Assembly (NCBI GenBank): GCA_022360315.1
Contig: JAKSDA010000617.1
Span: 22,022-86,021 of the forward strand
Length of the DNA stretch: 64,000 nucleotides
Reading direction: 5' to 3'
Origin: Pseudomonadota bacterium
Lineage (GTDB): Bacteria; Myxococcota_A; Polyangia; Haliangiales; Haliangiaceae
The notes beneath the pieces are model-generated. The model ran no database searches, was not told where the DNA came from, and was given only the letters and a program-made list of their open reading frames with translations. Below are positions 19,444-27,874 of this stretch, one piece after another. Position 1 is the stretch's first letter, and each line of letters opens with the position of its first letter. The position numbers were made by a program, and so were the translations under genes.

Positions 19444-20325
19444 TCAGCCGATGACCCGGTTGCGGCCTTCGTGCTTGGCGCGATACAGATTGGTGTCGGC
19501 GCGCTTGATGAACGCGAGCGCATCCAGATTCTCGCCGGTGAGTGTGGACACGCCGACCGAGACCGTCACGTTAAACGTATCGCCCTCGTACTGAAACGGC
19601 TCGCCGGCGACGATCTGGCGGATCTGCTCGGCGAAGTGCATGGCGCCCTCGTGATCGGTCTCGGGCAGGACGCAGGCAAATTCTTCGCCGCCGTACCGGG
19701 CCAGGAGCTCTTCTTTGCGAATGCGGCCCAAGAGCCGGCGCGACAGTTCTCGGAGAACATAATCGCCGGTCAGATGGCCGTGGGAATCGTTGATCTGCTT
19801 GAAGTGATCGATGTCGAACATGAGCAGGGACAACGGCCGGCTGTAACGCGAACAGCGGGCGATTTCGCGCTCCAGAAACTCGATGAAGTAGCGCTTGTTG
19901 TGGGCTCCGGTGAGCGCATCAATGATGGTCATCCGGTAGATCTCTTCGTAATACGAGGCCTCGATTCCCGTGCCGCTCAAGAATTTGAAGATGGCGGCGC
20001 CGATTTTCAGAAAGTCAGAGTCGCGAATGGGCGAACGCTGAACCGGCATGTCGTTGACATATGAACCATTGGTGGAATTGAGATCCTGGACCATCCACTG
20101 GTTGCCGTTGCGGTAGACCCGGGCGTGTTTGCGCGACACCGAGTCGCGATCGACGTGGATGTCACAATCAGAGCCACGACCGAGCACGATTTCGTCCTTG
20201 TCCAGGAGGAACCGTTTACCCATATCCGGCCCCGGTGGATAGATCAGCACCAGGCATGCATTACCGGAATCGGCCTTCGGTTTGACAGGCTGGACCTTAG
20301 TTATCCGTGTCTTCCACTCGCTCAT
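19444..20325 (-). CDS. FHA-GGDEF diguanylate cyclase
   Basis: 293 residues from the ATG at 20325 (MSEWKTR). Residues about 22-115 are an FHA phosphothreonine-binding domain (LGRGSDCDIHV, VSRKHARVY, DLNSTNGSYVND). Residues 125-290 are a GGDEF domain with DALTGAHNKR, DIDHFKQIND and the active-site loop ARYGGEEF, so it should make cyclic di-GMP. The product-inhibition site five residues before GGEEF reads RKEE rather than RxxD, so feedback inhibition may be weak. The FHA domain links it to Ser/Thr kinases, of which this window has three. No membrane segment is present. Confidence 0.92.
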   Translation of the reverse strand: MSEWKTRITKVQPVKPKADSGNACLVLIYPPGPDMGKRFLLDKDEIVLGRGSDCDIHVDRDSVSRKHARVYRNGNQWMVQDLNSTNGSYVNDMPVQRSPIRDSDFLKIGAAIFKFLSGTGIEASYYEEIYRMTIIDALTGAHNKRYFIEFLEREIARCSRYSRPLSLLMFDIDHFKQINDSHGHLTGDYVLRELSRRLLGRIRKEELLARYGGEEFACVLPETDHEGAMHFAEQIRQIVAGEPFQYEGDTFNVTVSVGVSTLTGENLDALAFIKRADTNLYRAKHEGRNRVIG

Positions 20326-20408
20326 TAGACCGACGACCGCGGACGCGCACACCGGCGGTGGCCCGGTTCTATTCTGAGTGCCAACCGACTGTCAATGTAC
20401 GTTGCGGT

Positions 20409-21332
20409 ATGATACGAAATCACTCGATGAAAGGCGATGGTTCGCCCTTCGAGTTTGCGGCTCTCGAGCCGGACCGTCAAACATTCCGGACGTCCGACGG
20501 TGAGACGGGCGATGATGTGGGCCGCCTGGTGTACGGGTCGGGACATCCGCTGGCCACCCCGGCCGGCGTGTTGTGTATTCACGGATTCACCGGCACGCCA
20601 TTTGAAATGCGCTATCTCGGCAGCCGGCTGGCGCAGCGTGGGTACCGGGTGTTGGGTCCGGCTCTGGCCGGTCACGGTACGACTCCCGGGGACCTTGACC
20701 GGACCACCTGGCGGGACTGGTACGGCGGCGTGCAGGCTGCGTTCGACCGGCTCCGGGCCTGTCACGACCGGGTGTTTGTCGTCGGTCAGTCTCTCGGCGG
20801 GTTGCTGGCCCTGCACCTGGCGCGCGAGCGGGGCACTGAGATCGCTGCGCTGGCCTGTCTGGCCACTCCGCTGTGGCTGCCCGCTGTGGCGCGATGGGCA
20901 GTCCGGACCACTCGTCCCGGTTCTCTCATGGGTCGATGGGTGCGCAGCGTTCCCAAATTGAGCGGCTCTGATGTAGCCGATCGAGCCATGAAAAAGAGCA
21001 ATCCAGCGTACCCGGTCATCCCGCTTCGCGCGCTCCACCAGCTGGTCGAGTTCATGGCTCTGGTCCGTACAGAATTGCCAGCGATATCAAACCCCTTGGC
21101 AATTTTACACGGGAGGCGAGACCACACGGTGCCATTCGGGTGCTCGACCGAGCTCGCGGCCCGGGTGGCCAGTCCGGATCCACTTCACCGAGCTCTTGAC
21201 AGGAGCTATCACCTGATTGCCATTGATGTCGAACGATCCCTGGTGGCCCGGACTGTCGGCGATTTTTTCGATTCCCGGCGAATCGGGGTCAAAACCGGGG
21301 CTGATGCCCGCGCGAGTGGGTCGGATTTGTAG
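20409..21332 (+). CDS. Alpha/beta hydrolase (carboxylesterase/monoacylglycerol lipase type)
   Basis: 307 residues from the ATG at 20409 (an ATG at 20427 is also possible). The oxyanion-hole segment is CIHGFTGTP, the nucleophile elbow GQSLGG (Ser), the acid HGRRDHTVP (Asp) and the base RSYHLIAID (His), a full catalytic triad in the Est30/monoglyceride lipase arrangement. It probably cleaves acyl esters in the cytoplasm. The glycerol kinase gene begins 13 bases after its stop, so a route from acylglycerol to glycerol and then glycerol-3-phosphate is a reasonable inference. Confidence 0.88.
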   Translation: MIRNHSMKGDGSPFEFAALEPDRQTFRTSDGETGDDVGRLVYGSGHPLATPAGVLCIHGFTGTPFEMRYLGSRLAQRGYRVLGPALAGHGTTPGDLDRTTWRDWYGGVQAAFDRLRACHDRVFVVGQSLGGLLALHLARERGTEIAALACLATPLWLPAVARWAVRTTRPGSLMGRWVRSVPKLSGSDVADRAMKKSNPAYPVIPLRALHQLVEFMALVRTELPAISNPLAILHGRRDHTVPFGCSTELAARVASPDPLHRALDRSYHLIAIDVERSLVARTVGDFFDSRRIGVKTGADARASGSDL

Positions 21333-21345
21333 AAAGGGAACTGCC

Positions 21346-22830
21346 ATGAACTACGTCATTGCGATCGATCAAGGGACCACGGGTACAACCGTGCTTGTTC
21401 TCGACGACAATCTGCGGATCGTCGCCCGTGCCACCGAGGAGTTTCGGCAGATCTATCCCAGGCCGGGCTGGGTCGAGCACGATCCAGGGGAGATCTGGGC
21501 TTCGGTGAAGAGCGCGCTTTCCGCGGCGCTGGGTTCGGGTGGGTTCGATGCGGCGGCAATTTCAGCCATCGGGATCACCAACCAGCGCGAGACCACTCTG
21601 TTGTGGGATCGAGACAGTCTGGAGCCGGTGTGCAACGCTATTGTGTGGCAGGATCGCCGGACCGCGGCTATGTGTTCTGCGCTGGTCGAGCAGGGAGTGG
21701 AGGCGATGGTACGCGAGCGGACCGGGCTGGTTCTCGACCCGTATTTTTCCGGTACCAAGTTGCGCTGGATGCTGGACAACGGGCATCGCGAGCGGGCCGG
21801 GCGGGGCGAGCTGTGTTTTGGCACGGTGGATTCGTATCTGGTTGCCCGACTCAGCGGTGGTTCGGCGCACATCACCGATGTCAGCAACGCCTCGCGGACC
21901 TTGCTTTTCGGGCTCGAGTCACTCGACTGGGAGGATGAGCTGCTCACCTTATTCGACGTGCCGCGCGAGGTATTGCCCGGGGTGAAGAGTTCTGCCGAAG
22001 TGTTTGGCGAGACCAGGGGTGTGCCTGGTTTGCGCGACGGAATACCCATTGCTGGGATCGCGGGCGACCAGCAGGCGGCCTTATTCGGTCAAGCCTGTTT
22101 CGAGCCAGGCGACGCCAAATGCACCTATGGCACCGGTGCGTTTATTCTCATGAACACGGGGAGTGAGCCGGTGGCGTCTCGATCGGGGTTGATAACCACA
22201 GTGGGTTGGAGGCTGGGGGCTGGTGCCGAGGCCGGCGAGGTGTGTTATGCCCTCGAGGGGTCGGCATTCATCGCGGGTGCGGTGGTGCAGTGGTTGCGCG
22301 ACGGCCTGGAGTTTTTCGCCAGCGCGCCTGAGATCGAGGAGCTGGCCCGGTCGGTCGAGGATTCGGGAGGAGTCATTTTGGTCCCGGCGTTGACCGGTCT
22401 GGGGGCGCCGCACTGGCGGCCCGACGCGCGCGGTATCATCACGGGCATCACCCGGGGCACGACCCGCGGGCACATGGCGCGGGCAGCGCTCGAAGGCATT
22501 GCCCTGCAGAACTACGACATCTTGAAGGCCATGGAGAGAGATTCGGACAGGCAGCTCAAAGTGCTCAAGGTCGATGGTGGGGCATCGGCCAACGATCTGC
22601 TCATGCAATTTCAGTCTGACGTACTGGGCGTGGCCATTTCGCGCCCCGAGATTGTCGAGACCACTGCCCTGGGCGCGGCATTTCTGGCCGGTCTGGCCAC
22701 TGGAGTGTGGCACAGCAAGGCCGAGATAACGAGCGCGTGGCGCGAGCAGCGCCGTTTCGAGCCCAACCCTGACCGCGCCGCCGTCGACGACCATCTGGCG
22801 CGCTGGGATGAGGCCGTGGGCAAGGCCTAG
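21346..22830 (+). CDS. glpK: Glycerol kinase
   Basis: 494 residues, the normal GlpK length. FGGY-kinase landmarks: AIDQGTTGTT (phosphate 1), GITNQRETTLLWDR, YFSGTKLRWMLDN, AGDQQAALFGQ, CTYGTGAFILMNTG, GLGAPHWRPDARG and the adenosine motif DGGASANDLLMQFQSD. It phosphorylates glycerol to sn-glycerol-3-phosphate with ATP in the cytoplasm. ATG at 21346 is preferred because it begins the conserved NYVIAIDQGTTG and follows GAAAGGGAA. It follows the lipase-like hydrolase and precedes tlyA by 46 bases on the same strand. Confidence 0.95.
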   Translation: MNYVIAIDQGTTGTTVLVLDDNLRIVARATEEFRQIYPRPGWVEHDPGEIWASVKSALSAALGSGGFDAAAISAIGITNQRETTLLWDRDSLEPVCNAIVWQDRRTAAMCSALVEQGVEAMVRERTGLVLDPYFSGTKLRWMLDNGHRERAGRGELCFGTVDSYLVARLSGGSAHITDVSNASRTLLFGLESLDWEDELLTLFDVPREVLPGVKSSAEVFGETRGVPGLRDGIPIAGIAGDQQAALFGQACFEPGDAKCTYGTGAFILMNTGSEPVASRSGLITTVGWRLGAGAEAGEVCYALEGSAFIAGAVVQWLRDGLEFFASAPEIEELARSVEDSGGVILVPALTGLGAPHWRPDARGIITGITRGTTRGHMARAALEGIALQNYDILKAMERDSDRQLKVLKVDGGASANDLLMQFQSDVLGVAISRPEIVETTALGAAFLAGLATGVWHSKAEITSAWREQRRFEPNPDRAAVDDHLARWDEAVGKA

Positions 22831-22876
22831 CAGCGATGTGGGGACTCCTCGGGCCGGCAGCGCAGGGGCGGAATCG

Positions 22877-23635
22877 ATGAGCAACGATGCGGGCAAAGAC
22901 AGGCTGGACACAGTACTGGTTGCCCGTGGTCTGGTCCACAGCCGGTCGCGTGCCCGGGCACTGATCCTGGCGGGCAAGGTCGAGGTCGCCGGCGAGGTAG
23001 TTACCAAGGCTGGATTTTCGGTTGCGAGCGACAGCGAGGTGCGCCTGCGCGAGGCTGATCATCCCTATGTATCGCGTGGAGGGCTCAAGTTGACCCGGGG
23101 GCTGGACGCATTTGGGGTTGATCCGGGCGGCGTGGTGGCCATCGACGTCGGTGCCTCGACCGGGGGGTTTACCGACGTCTTGCTGCGGCGAGGGGCTGCC
23201 CGGGTGTATGCGATCGACGTCGGCTACGGACAGCTGGCCTGGTCGTTGCGCAATGATCCGCGGGTTGTGGTACTGGAGCGCGAAAACATCCGCCATCTCG
23301 ATCCGGCCCGGATTGCCGAGCCGTGTCATCTGGCCGTCATCGACGTTTCGTTTATATCGCTCACCCGGGTTGTGGGCAAGGTGGCCGAGCTCATGGGGCC
23401 GCCCGGTGGCAAGCCGATCATCGCCTTGGTCAAGCCGCAATTCGAGGCCGGAAAGGACCATGTGGGCAAGGGCGGCGTGGTCCGCGACGAGGCGATTCGG
23501 GCCGGCGTATTGGTTCGATTGCGCGATTTTTTTGCCAGTGCAGGCTTTGCGGTGGGCCAGCACGTCGAATCACCGATTCGCGGCCCGGCTGGCAATATCG
23601 AATATCTGCTCGAGCTCCGTACCCCGGGCGGTTAA
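22877..23635 (+). CDS. tlyA: TlyA-family rRNA 2'-O-methyltransferase / hemolysin-like protein
   Basis: 252 residues. An N-terminal S4 RNA-binding domain (RLDTVLVARGLVHSRSRARA, then VEVAGEV) is followed by an FtsJ-like methyltransferase domain: HPYVSRGGLKLTRGLDAF, the SAM-binding DVGASTGGFTDVLL, VYAIDVGYGQLAW, and the KPQFE motif (LVKPQFEAGKDHVGKGG). TlyA methylates 2'-O of cytidines in 16S and/or 23S rRNA and affects capreomycin sensitivity in mycobacteria. The start is the ATG at 22877; the frame extends into glpK but homology begins here. Confidence 0.92.
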   Translation: MSNDAGKDRLDTVLVARGLVHSRSRARALILAGKVEVAGEVVTKAGFSVASDSEVRLREADHPYVSRGGLKLTRGLDAFGVDPGGVVAIDVGASTGGFTDVLLRRGAARVYAIDVGYGQLAWSLRNDPRVVVLERENIRHLDPARIAEPCHLAVIDVSFISLTRVVGKVAELMGPPGGKPIIALVKPQFEAGKDHVGKGGVVRDEAIRAGVLVRLRDFFASAGFAVGQHVESPIRGPAGNIEYLLELRTPGG

Positions 23636-23740
23636 CCCATCGAATTGGCAAATCGTTGAGCTGTCCACCCAGCGATTCCGATTCCCGCCTACAGGGATCC
23701 GGGGGCCGCGCATACCGCCTCTTCGCGCTGGCATAGTAAT

Positions 23741-24445
23741 CTACGACTTCGCGCTCCTACTAATGCAAACACTTGAACGGCCTGCCTTTTTCTCCTGCTC
23801 TTTTTTGAGTAGCCTATGTAAGTTCGCGATCGCGCGATGAGTTTGCCCCTCAATAGACTTCCTACTCCTTGCACCAGTGAGGGCTACTATTTCCTCCCAG
23901 GAGTAACCTTGCGCTCGAAGAGACAGGGCTTCGTAAACTTGTGGCTTCATCTCTCGAAGTACCCTCATAGCCTTAACAACATCGAGCTTGTCATCCCACG
24001 TTGTGCAGACAGTTGAATCATCCTGTACGACAGGTTCCGTCTGCGCATTTTTCAGGCATTTTATGCGGTTGTATTCTTTCCGAGTCAAATCTATCGCCAC
24101 CCAACGCGCTGTATTCGCTACGTATGCGCTGAAATGAACACGACCTTTGTCGACGCTGGCGAGATATTTGCGCAAGGCGCGGTAGTTGTTTGCTTCTAAT
24201 CGTTCTATGGTGGCTACCGCCACAGCTGAGAAATAGTCGGCTGGATTTTGCTTCAACGGGCTCTGCGGCAAATTGCGCATCCCGTAGATGACCTCAAAGA
24301 CTTTTCCGCGTACCGTTCCTAATGCGAGAATGTCTCCTTTAACAGCTTTCTTCACAGACTCACTTGCAATCGCATCGCGGCTTTCTCGCTCCTGCTCAAG
24401 CTGTTGCTTGACATTGTAGGTTAACCAAGGTTTCCAAGGGTTCAA
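23741..24445 (-). CDS. ECF-like RNA polymerase sigma factor
   Basis: 234 residues. The central region has FSAYVANTARWVAIDLTRKE, matching sigma-70 region 2 (core binding and -10 recognition), and the C-terminus has LREMKPQVYEALSLRAQGYSW followed by EEIVALTGARSRKSIEGQTH, a region 4 helix-turn-helix. The N-terminal 60 residues are long for an ECF factor. Codons are clearly less GC-rich than in the flanking genes, a sign of transfer. A divergent zinc-finger gene starts 180 bases away, the arrangement of a sigma/anti-sigma pair. Confidence 0.75.
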   Translation of the reverse strand: MNPWKPWLTYNVKQQLEQERESRDAIASESVKKAVKGDILALGTVRGKVFEVIYGMRNLPQSPLKQNPADYFSAVAVATIERLEANNYRALRKYLASVDKGRVHFSAYVANTARWVAIDLTRKEYNRIKCLKNAQTEPVVQDDSTVCTTWDDKLDVVKAMRVLREMKPQVYEALSLRAQGYSWEEIVALTGARSRKSIEGQTHRAIANLHRLLKKEQEKKAGRSSVCISRSAKS

Positions 24446-24627
24446 CGTTCATCTCCCCGCCGGTTCTTCAAGCCTTATATCGATCTGAGATGGTCAAAAT
24501 ACCTCAGGAAAATGTCGAAATATCTCAGGAAAATTCAGTGTAATTTTACGATCATGGCTATGTTCTTTTTTCGAGGCATTTTCTACTCGGAGGACGACTT
24601 ACTCGACGGACAGGGGGAGCGAAAAAA

Positions 24628-24996
24628 ATGGAAAAAATGAGTAAATACCAACCGGGGCATTCCTGCAGTAAATCCAGAAATATCAATGATATATACGACT
24701 GCACTGACGCCGTCAGTGATATCACTGACCTTCTCGAGAGTGACCTCTGTGAAGAGGAACAGCAACGCTTGGCGGAACACATTGCACAATGCTCAATCTG
24801 CCACAGTGTGTTGACCGGTGCGTTAGGTGAAGCGAGACCCTGCACACCAGACATTCTCGAAATGATTCTCGCGTATGCGCGCCGCAAACCTGAGGGTAGT
24901 GCCAAGTTTATCGACATGACGACGCCCATGCATGACCGCAGCTTGATAGCACCATTCCGGCCGGTACCGTCGCTAGGAACAGTGGAGGACGGGTAA
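24628..24996 (+). CDS. Small zinc-finger protein, possible soluble anti-sigma factor
   Basis: 122 residues from the ATG at 24628, 8 bases after GGGGAG. Residues about 40-58 carry EHIAQCSICHSVL, the H-x3-C-x2-C motif of the ZAS/zf-HC2 anti-sigma domain, within the helix pair typical of that family (LLESDLCEEEQQRLAEHIAQ). There is no membrane segment, unlike most ZAS proteins, so it would act in the cytoplasm. It is divergent to the ECF-like gene and shares its low GC. That it binds that sigma factor is inference. Confidence 0.6.
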   Translation: MEKMSKYQPGHSCSKSRNINDIYDCTDAVSDITDLLESDLCEEEQQRLAEHIAQCSICHSVLTGALGEARPCTPDILEMILAYARRKPEGSAKFIDMTTPMHDRSLIAPFRPVPSLGTVEDG

Positions 24997-25214
24997 GCGG
25001 ATATCGAGGGCTAGTGCGGGCCTTGGGCCCGCGACGGGCACTCCAATGAATGACTTCGAGCGGACGAGAAACTGCGTTCTTGACGCTATTTTTTTGTCGG
25101 ATCCTGCGAGGTTGGTTTGGGGGTGAGGCATGGACGAAGATACTGCTTCGCTTCGAATAAACCTCTCTGATCCCCACAAATAGTTGGCTGTGGTCGCCAG
25201 TAAAGGACTTTAGT

Positions 25215-25382
25215 ATGGAACCTAAAAAAGAAGAGCGAACCAAAACTCACATCATTTTGACTCATGAACAACGCAATGGACATTCAAAAGCAACTTTCCA
25301 GGTTCGAGGCTCTGACTCTGTGATGATAGCAGTCGCCATAGCAGTCCTTATGGTTGCGCTGGTTGCAATCTTGGCCGTTTAG
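25215..25382 (+). CDS. 55-residue tail-anchored membrane microprotein
   Basis: Begins MEPKKEERTKTHIILTHEQ and ends with a single hydrophobic helix (MIAVAIAVLMVALVAILAV) directly before the stop. An AAGGA ribosome site lies 7 bases before the ATG. The N-terminal 33 residues are charged and cytosolic by charge bias. No family is recognised. It follows the zinc-finger gene by 218 bases on the same strand, and could be its membrane partner, but nothing in the sequence proves this. Confidence 0.5.
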   Translation: MEPKKEERTKTHIILTHEQRNGHSKATFQVRGSDSVMIAVAIAVLMVALVAILAV

Positions 25383-25754
25383 TTTGTCGGAAAACAAGAC
25401 CTTCGATATCGGCGTGCAATAGCCCGAGGTCCGAACATGACGAGTCCTCTGCGCAGTACCGCGATGCCCGCGGCACTCTCATCCAGAGGACGAGCCGCGA
25501 GAGCCCGATACGATGCGACTCGAAGGGATTGCTGAGCGGGTGCTGCCGGACCGCAGGGCGTCGGCAGAAATCGCGTAAGCGCGGCCATATCAGACGTCGC
25601 CCCCCTCGGCAAAACTACACCGCGGCGTCCGGCGGCGGTAGAGCGCTCGGTCTCAGCTGCCCTTGCAATAGCCAGCGCCCATCCTGTGTGCTCGGGTCGA
25701 TTCTCGCCAACAATCGCGAGACCTGGCGGCTCGGGGATTGATACACTCGAACTC
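25383..25754. other. Intergenic region before the GNAT gene
   Basis: About 370 bases at the boundary between the less GC-rich sigma patch and normal GC-rich DNA. No gene is supported. The reading frame of the GNAT protein is open back to a GTG at 25686, so the last 70 bases may be coding. Confidence 0.4.
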
Positions 25755-26753
25755 GTGGATTCACCCTGGGTACTGTGCCCGATCGATCGGCCGGGCGAAT
25801 CGCAGCTCGAGCATTCACAACCAGACAGGGCGCACCAAGACAGGGCGCAGAAAGCGAGTTCGCGCGACCGATCCCACTCGATCGCGATCGCCCAACTCGA
25901 GGCACTGCTGGCCCGTTCGTGCCGGTTCGACCGCGCCGACCGGGTGTGCGAAGAAACCCTCTTCGATCCCGGGCTGCACGGTATTCCGCGCCCAGTGGCG
26001 GTCTGGTCAGGCGACCGGTTGGCCGGTATCGCCGCGAGCTCTGCATCGTGGCTGCGCATCGTGGCAGTGGATCCGCAGTTTCGCGGTCTTGGTGTCGGGT
26101 CGGCCCTGGTCGAGGACTGCGAGCGGGCGATCGCGCGCTCGGGCAGCTCGGTAGTGCGCTTGCTGGACGAACCGGGCAATTATCTGGCACCCGGAATCGA
26201 CCAGCGCAACCGCGATACCATCGCCTGGCTCGAGCGGCGCGGCTATGTCCAGCGCGGCCACAACACCAATCTGCTCATCGACGTGCTCGACAATCCCCGG
26301 GTCACTCCGGCCATTGCCGATACTCTGGCCGATGCCTGCAAACGCCACAACTACCTGGTCCGGCGGGCCAACCAGACCGATGCCGCCGCACTCGACGCCA
26401 TGATTCGAGCTGAATTTTCAGCTGGCTGGGCATTCGAGGTCGGCCGAGCATTGGGCCGGGCCCGATCTGGAGTGCATGTCGCGGTCCACCAGCCGAGCCG
26501 GCAGATCGCCGCATTTGCGGCCCACGATGGCAACAACCGGGGTCTGGGCTGGTTCGGACCGGCCGGCACGCTCCCCGACCACCGCGGCCGCGGGCTGGGC
26601 AGGGCGCTTCTGGTCGCGTGTCTACTCGATGTGGCAGCGGCCGGACATCCGGTCTGCGAGGTGGCGTGGATCGGGCCGCGCGAGTTTTACGACCGGGTTG
26701 CGGGGATTGCGGGACAGCGTCGCTTCGCTGTGATGCGAAAGGCCATTGCGTGA
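25755..26753 (+). CDS. Protein with two tandem GNAT acetyltransferase domains
   Basis: 332 residues from a GTG at 25755; the GTG at 25686 is an alternative and neither has a strong ribosome site. Both halves carry an acetyl-CoA pyrophosphate loop: VDPQFRGLGVGSALV in the first and LPDHRGRGLGRALLV in the second. Between them lies LLIDVLDNPRVTP. Double-GNAT proteins include mycothiol synthase and aminoglycoside acetyltransferases, but the substrate here is not predictable. The stop overlaps the start of the next gene (GTGA at 26750-26753), so the two are translated together. Confidence 0.8.
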   Translation: MDSPWVLCPIDRPGESQLEHSQPDRAHQDRAQKASSRDRSHSIAIAQLEALLARSCRFDRADRVCEETLFDPGLHGIPRPVAVWSGDRLAGIAASSASWLRIVAVDPQFRGLGVGSALVEDCERAIARSGSSVVRLLDEPGNYLAPGIDQRNRDTIAWLERRGYVQRGHNTNLLIDVLDNPRVTPAIADTLADACKRHNYLVRRANQTDAAALDAMIRAEFSAGWAFEVGRALGRARSGVHVAVHQPSRQIAAFAAHDGNNRGLGWFGPAGTLPDHRGRGLGRALLVACLLDVAAAGHPVCEVAWIGPREFYDRVAGIAGQRRFAVMRKAIA

Positions 26754-27787
26754 CTCGTGCCATGCTGCTTTGCGCCGGCCATGGAACCCGGCTCGGCCCG
26801 CTCGGACAACAATTGCCCAAACCGATGTTGCCGGTATGCGATGTCGCCATCGTACGCTACGGCATCGCTCTTCTGTGCGGATACGGAATTCGCGACATCG
26901 TCATCAATCTGCACCACAAGGGCGAGTTCATCGAGCGCGAACTCGGCGACGGGTCGGCGCTCGGCGCGCGCATCCGCTATGTCCACGAGGACGTGATTAT
27001 GGGGACGGGCGGTGGTATCAAGAATGCTCTGGAACTGCTCGATCCAGACCGTATGGACGAGCCGTTCGTGTCGCTGAACGGCAAGTTGATCTTCGATATC
27101 GATCTGTCCAGTCTGCTGCAGGCTCACCGCGCGGCAGCGGGTGCACTGGGCATGATGGTGGTGCGGCAGGTGCCCGATGCGTTGAGCTGGGGCGCAGTGG
27201 ATGTTGCCCTGGACGGTGACGTTCCCCGGGTACGAGACATTTTGGGTCGCGGCGAGTACATGTTCTGTGGCGTGCACGTAACCCGCCCGTCGGTGGTCCG
27301 GCAGTTGCCCGACGGCGAGGCGTGCATGATCAGGCAGGGATATCTACCGTGGTTGCAGAGCGGCCATCGGGTGGCTGCCTTTGTGGCCAAAGAGCGGGCT
27401 TATTTTGCCGAGCACTCGACGCCAGCACGGTATCTGCAGAGCAATATCGACCTGCTCGGCGGCGCTGGTTTGAGCTACCCGCCCGGTCCGCTCACCGGTA
27501 TACACGCGTCGGCCGACATCCATCCCTCGGCATCGATACGACCACCGGTGCGTATCGCAAGTCGGGCCACGGTGCAGCGCGACGCCGTGGTTGGCCCCGA
27601 CGCGGTGGTCGGTCGGGACGCAGTGATCGAGGCCAACGCTCGAGTGCAAGGCACGGTGATCTGGCCCGGGACGCGCGCACACGGCGAGTTGTCGCAGTGC
27701 ATCGTCACGCCGCACGGGGCCATCGAGGTCGATGCGACCGGGGCAGGCCCTGCGCTTGAGTGTCGAGGTCAGGCAGGAATTCTGTAG
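26750..27787 (+). CDS. Nucleotidyltransferase (sugar-1-phosphate, MurU/mannose-1-P guanylyltransferase type) with hexapeptide tail
   Basis: 345 residues from the GTG at 26750, which overlaps the upstream stop by 4 bases. The N-terminal Rossmann-like domain begins MLLCAGHGTRLGPLGQQLPK, the NTP-transferase signature (G-x-G-T-R and PKP), with VSLNGKLIFDIDLS as the metal-binding strand. From about residue 250 there are left-handed beta-helix repeats (IHASADIHPSASIRPPVRI, VVGPDAVVGRDAVI). It should make an NDP-sugar from a sugar-1-phosphate. The coupled double-GNAT protein suggests that the product is an acetylated amino sugar, an inference. In other bacteria a kinase (AmgK type) often accompanies it; none is here. 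Confidence 0.82.
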   Translation: MTRAMLLCAGHGTRLGPLGQQLPKPMLPVCDVAIVRYGIALLCGYGIRDIVINLHHKGEFIERELGDGSALGARIRYVHEDVIMGTGGGIKNALELLDPDRMDEPFVSLNGKLIFDIDLSSLLQAHRAAAGALGMMVVRQVPDALSWGAVDVALDGDVPRVRDILGRGEYMFCGVHVTRPSVVRQLPDGEACMIRQGYLPWLQSGHRVAAFVAKERAYFAEHSTPARYLQSNIDLLGGAGLSYPPGPLTGIHASADIHPSASIRPPVRIASRATVQRDAVVGPDAVVGRDAVIEANARVQGTVIWPGTRAHGELSQCIVTPHGAIEVDATGAGPALECRGQAGIL

Positions 27788-27874
27788 CGTGCCATCGTGT
27801 AGCCATTGCTCGTCCGACCATCGGATTCGGGCTCGGCACTCAGCACTCGGCCTCGGTCATCGGCCCTGGCGATT

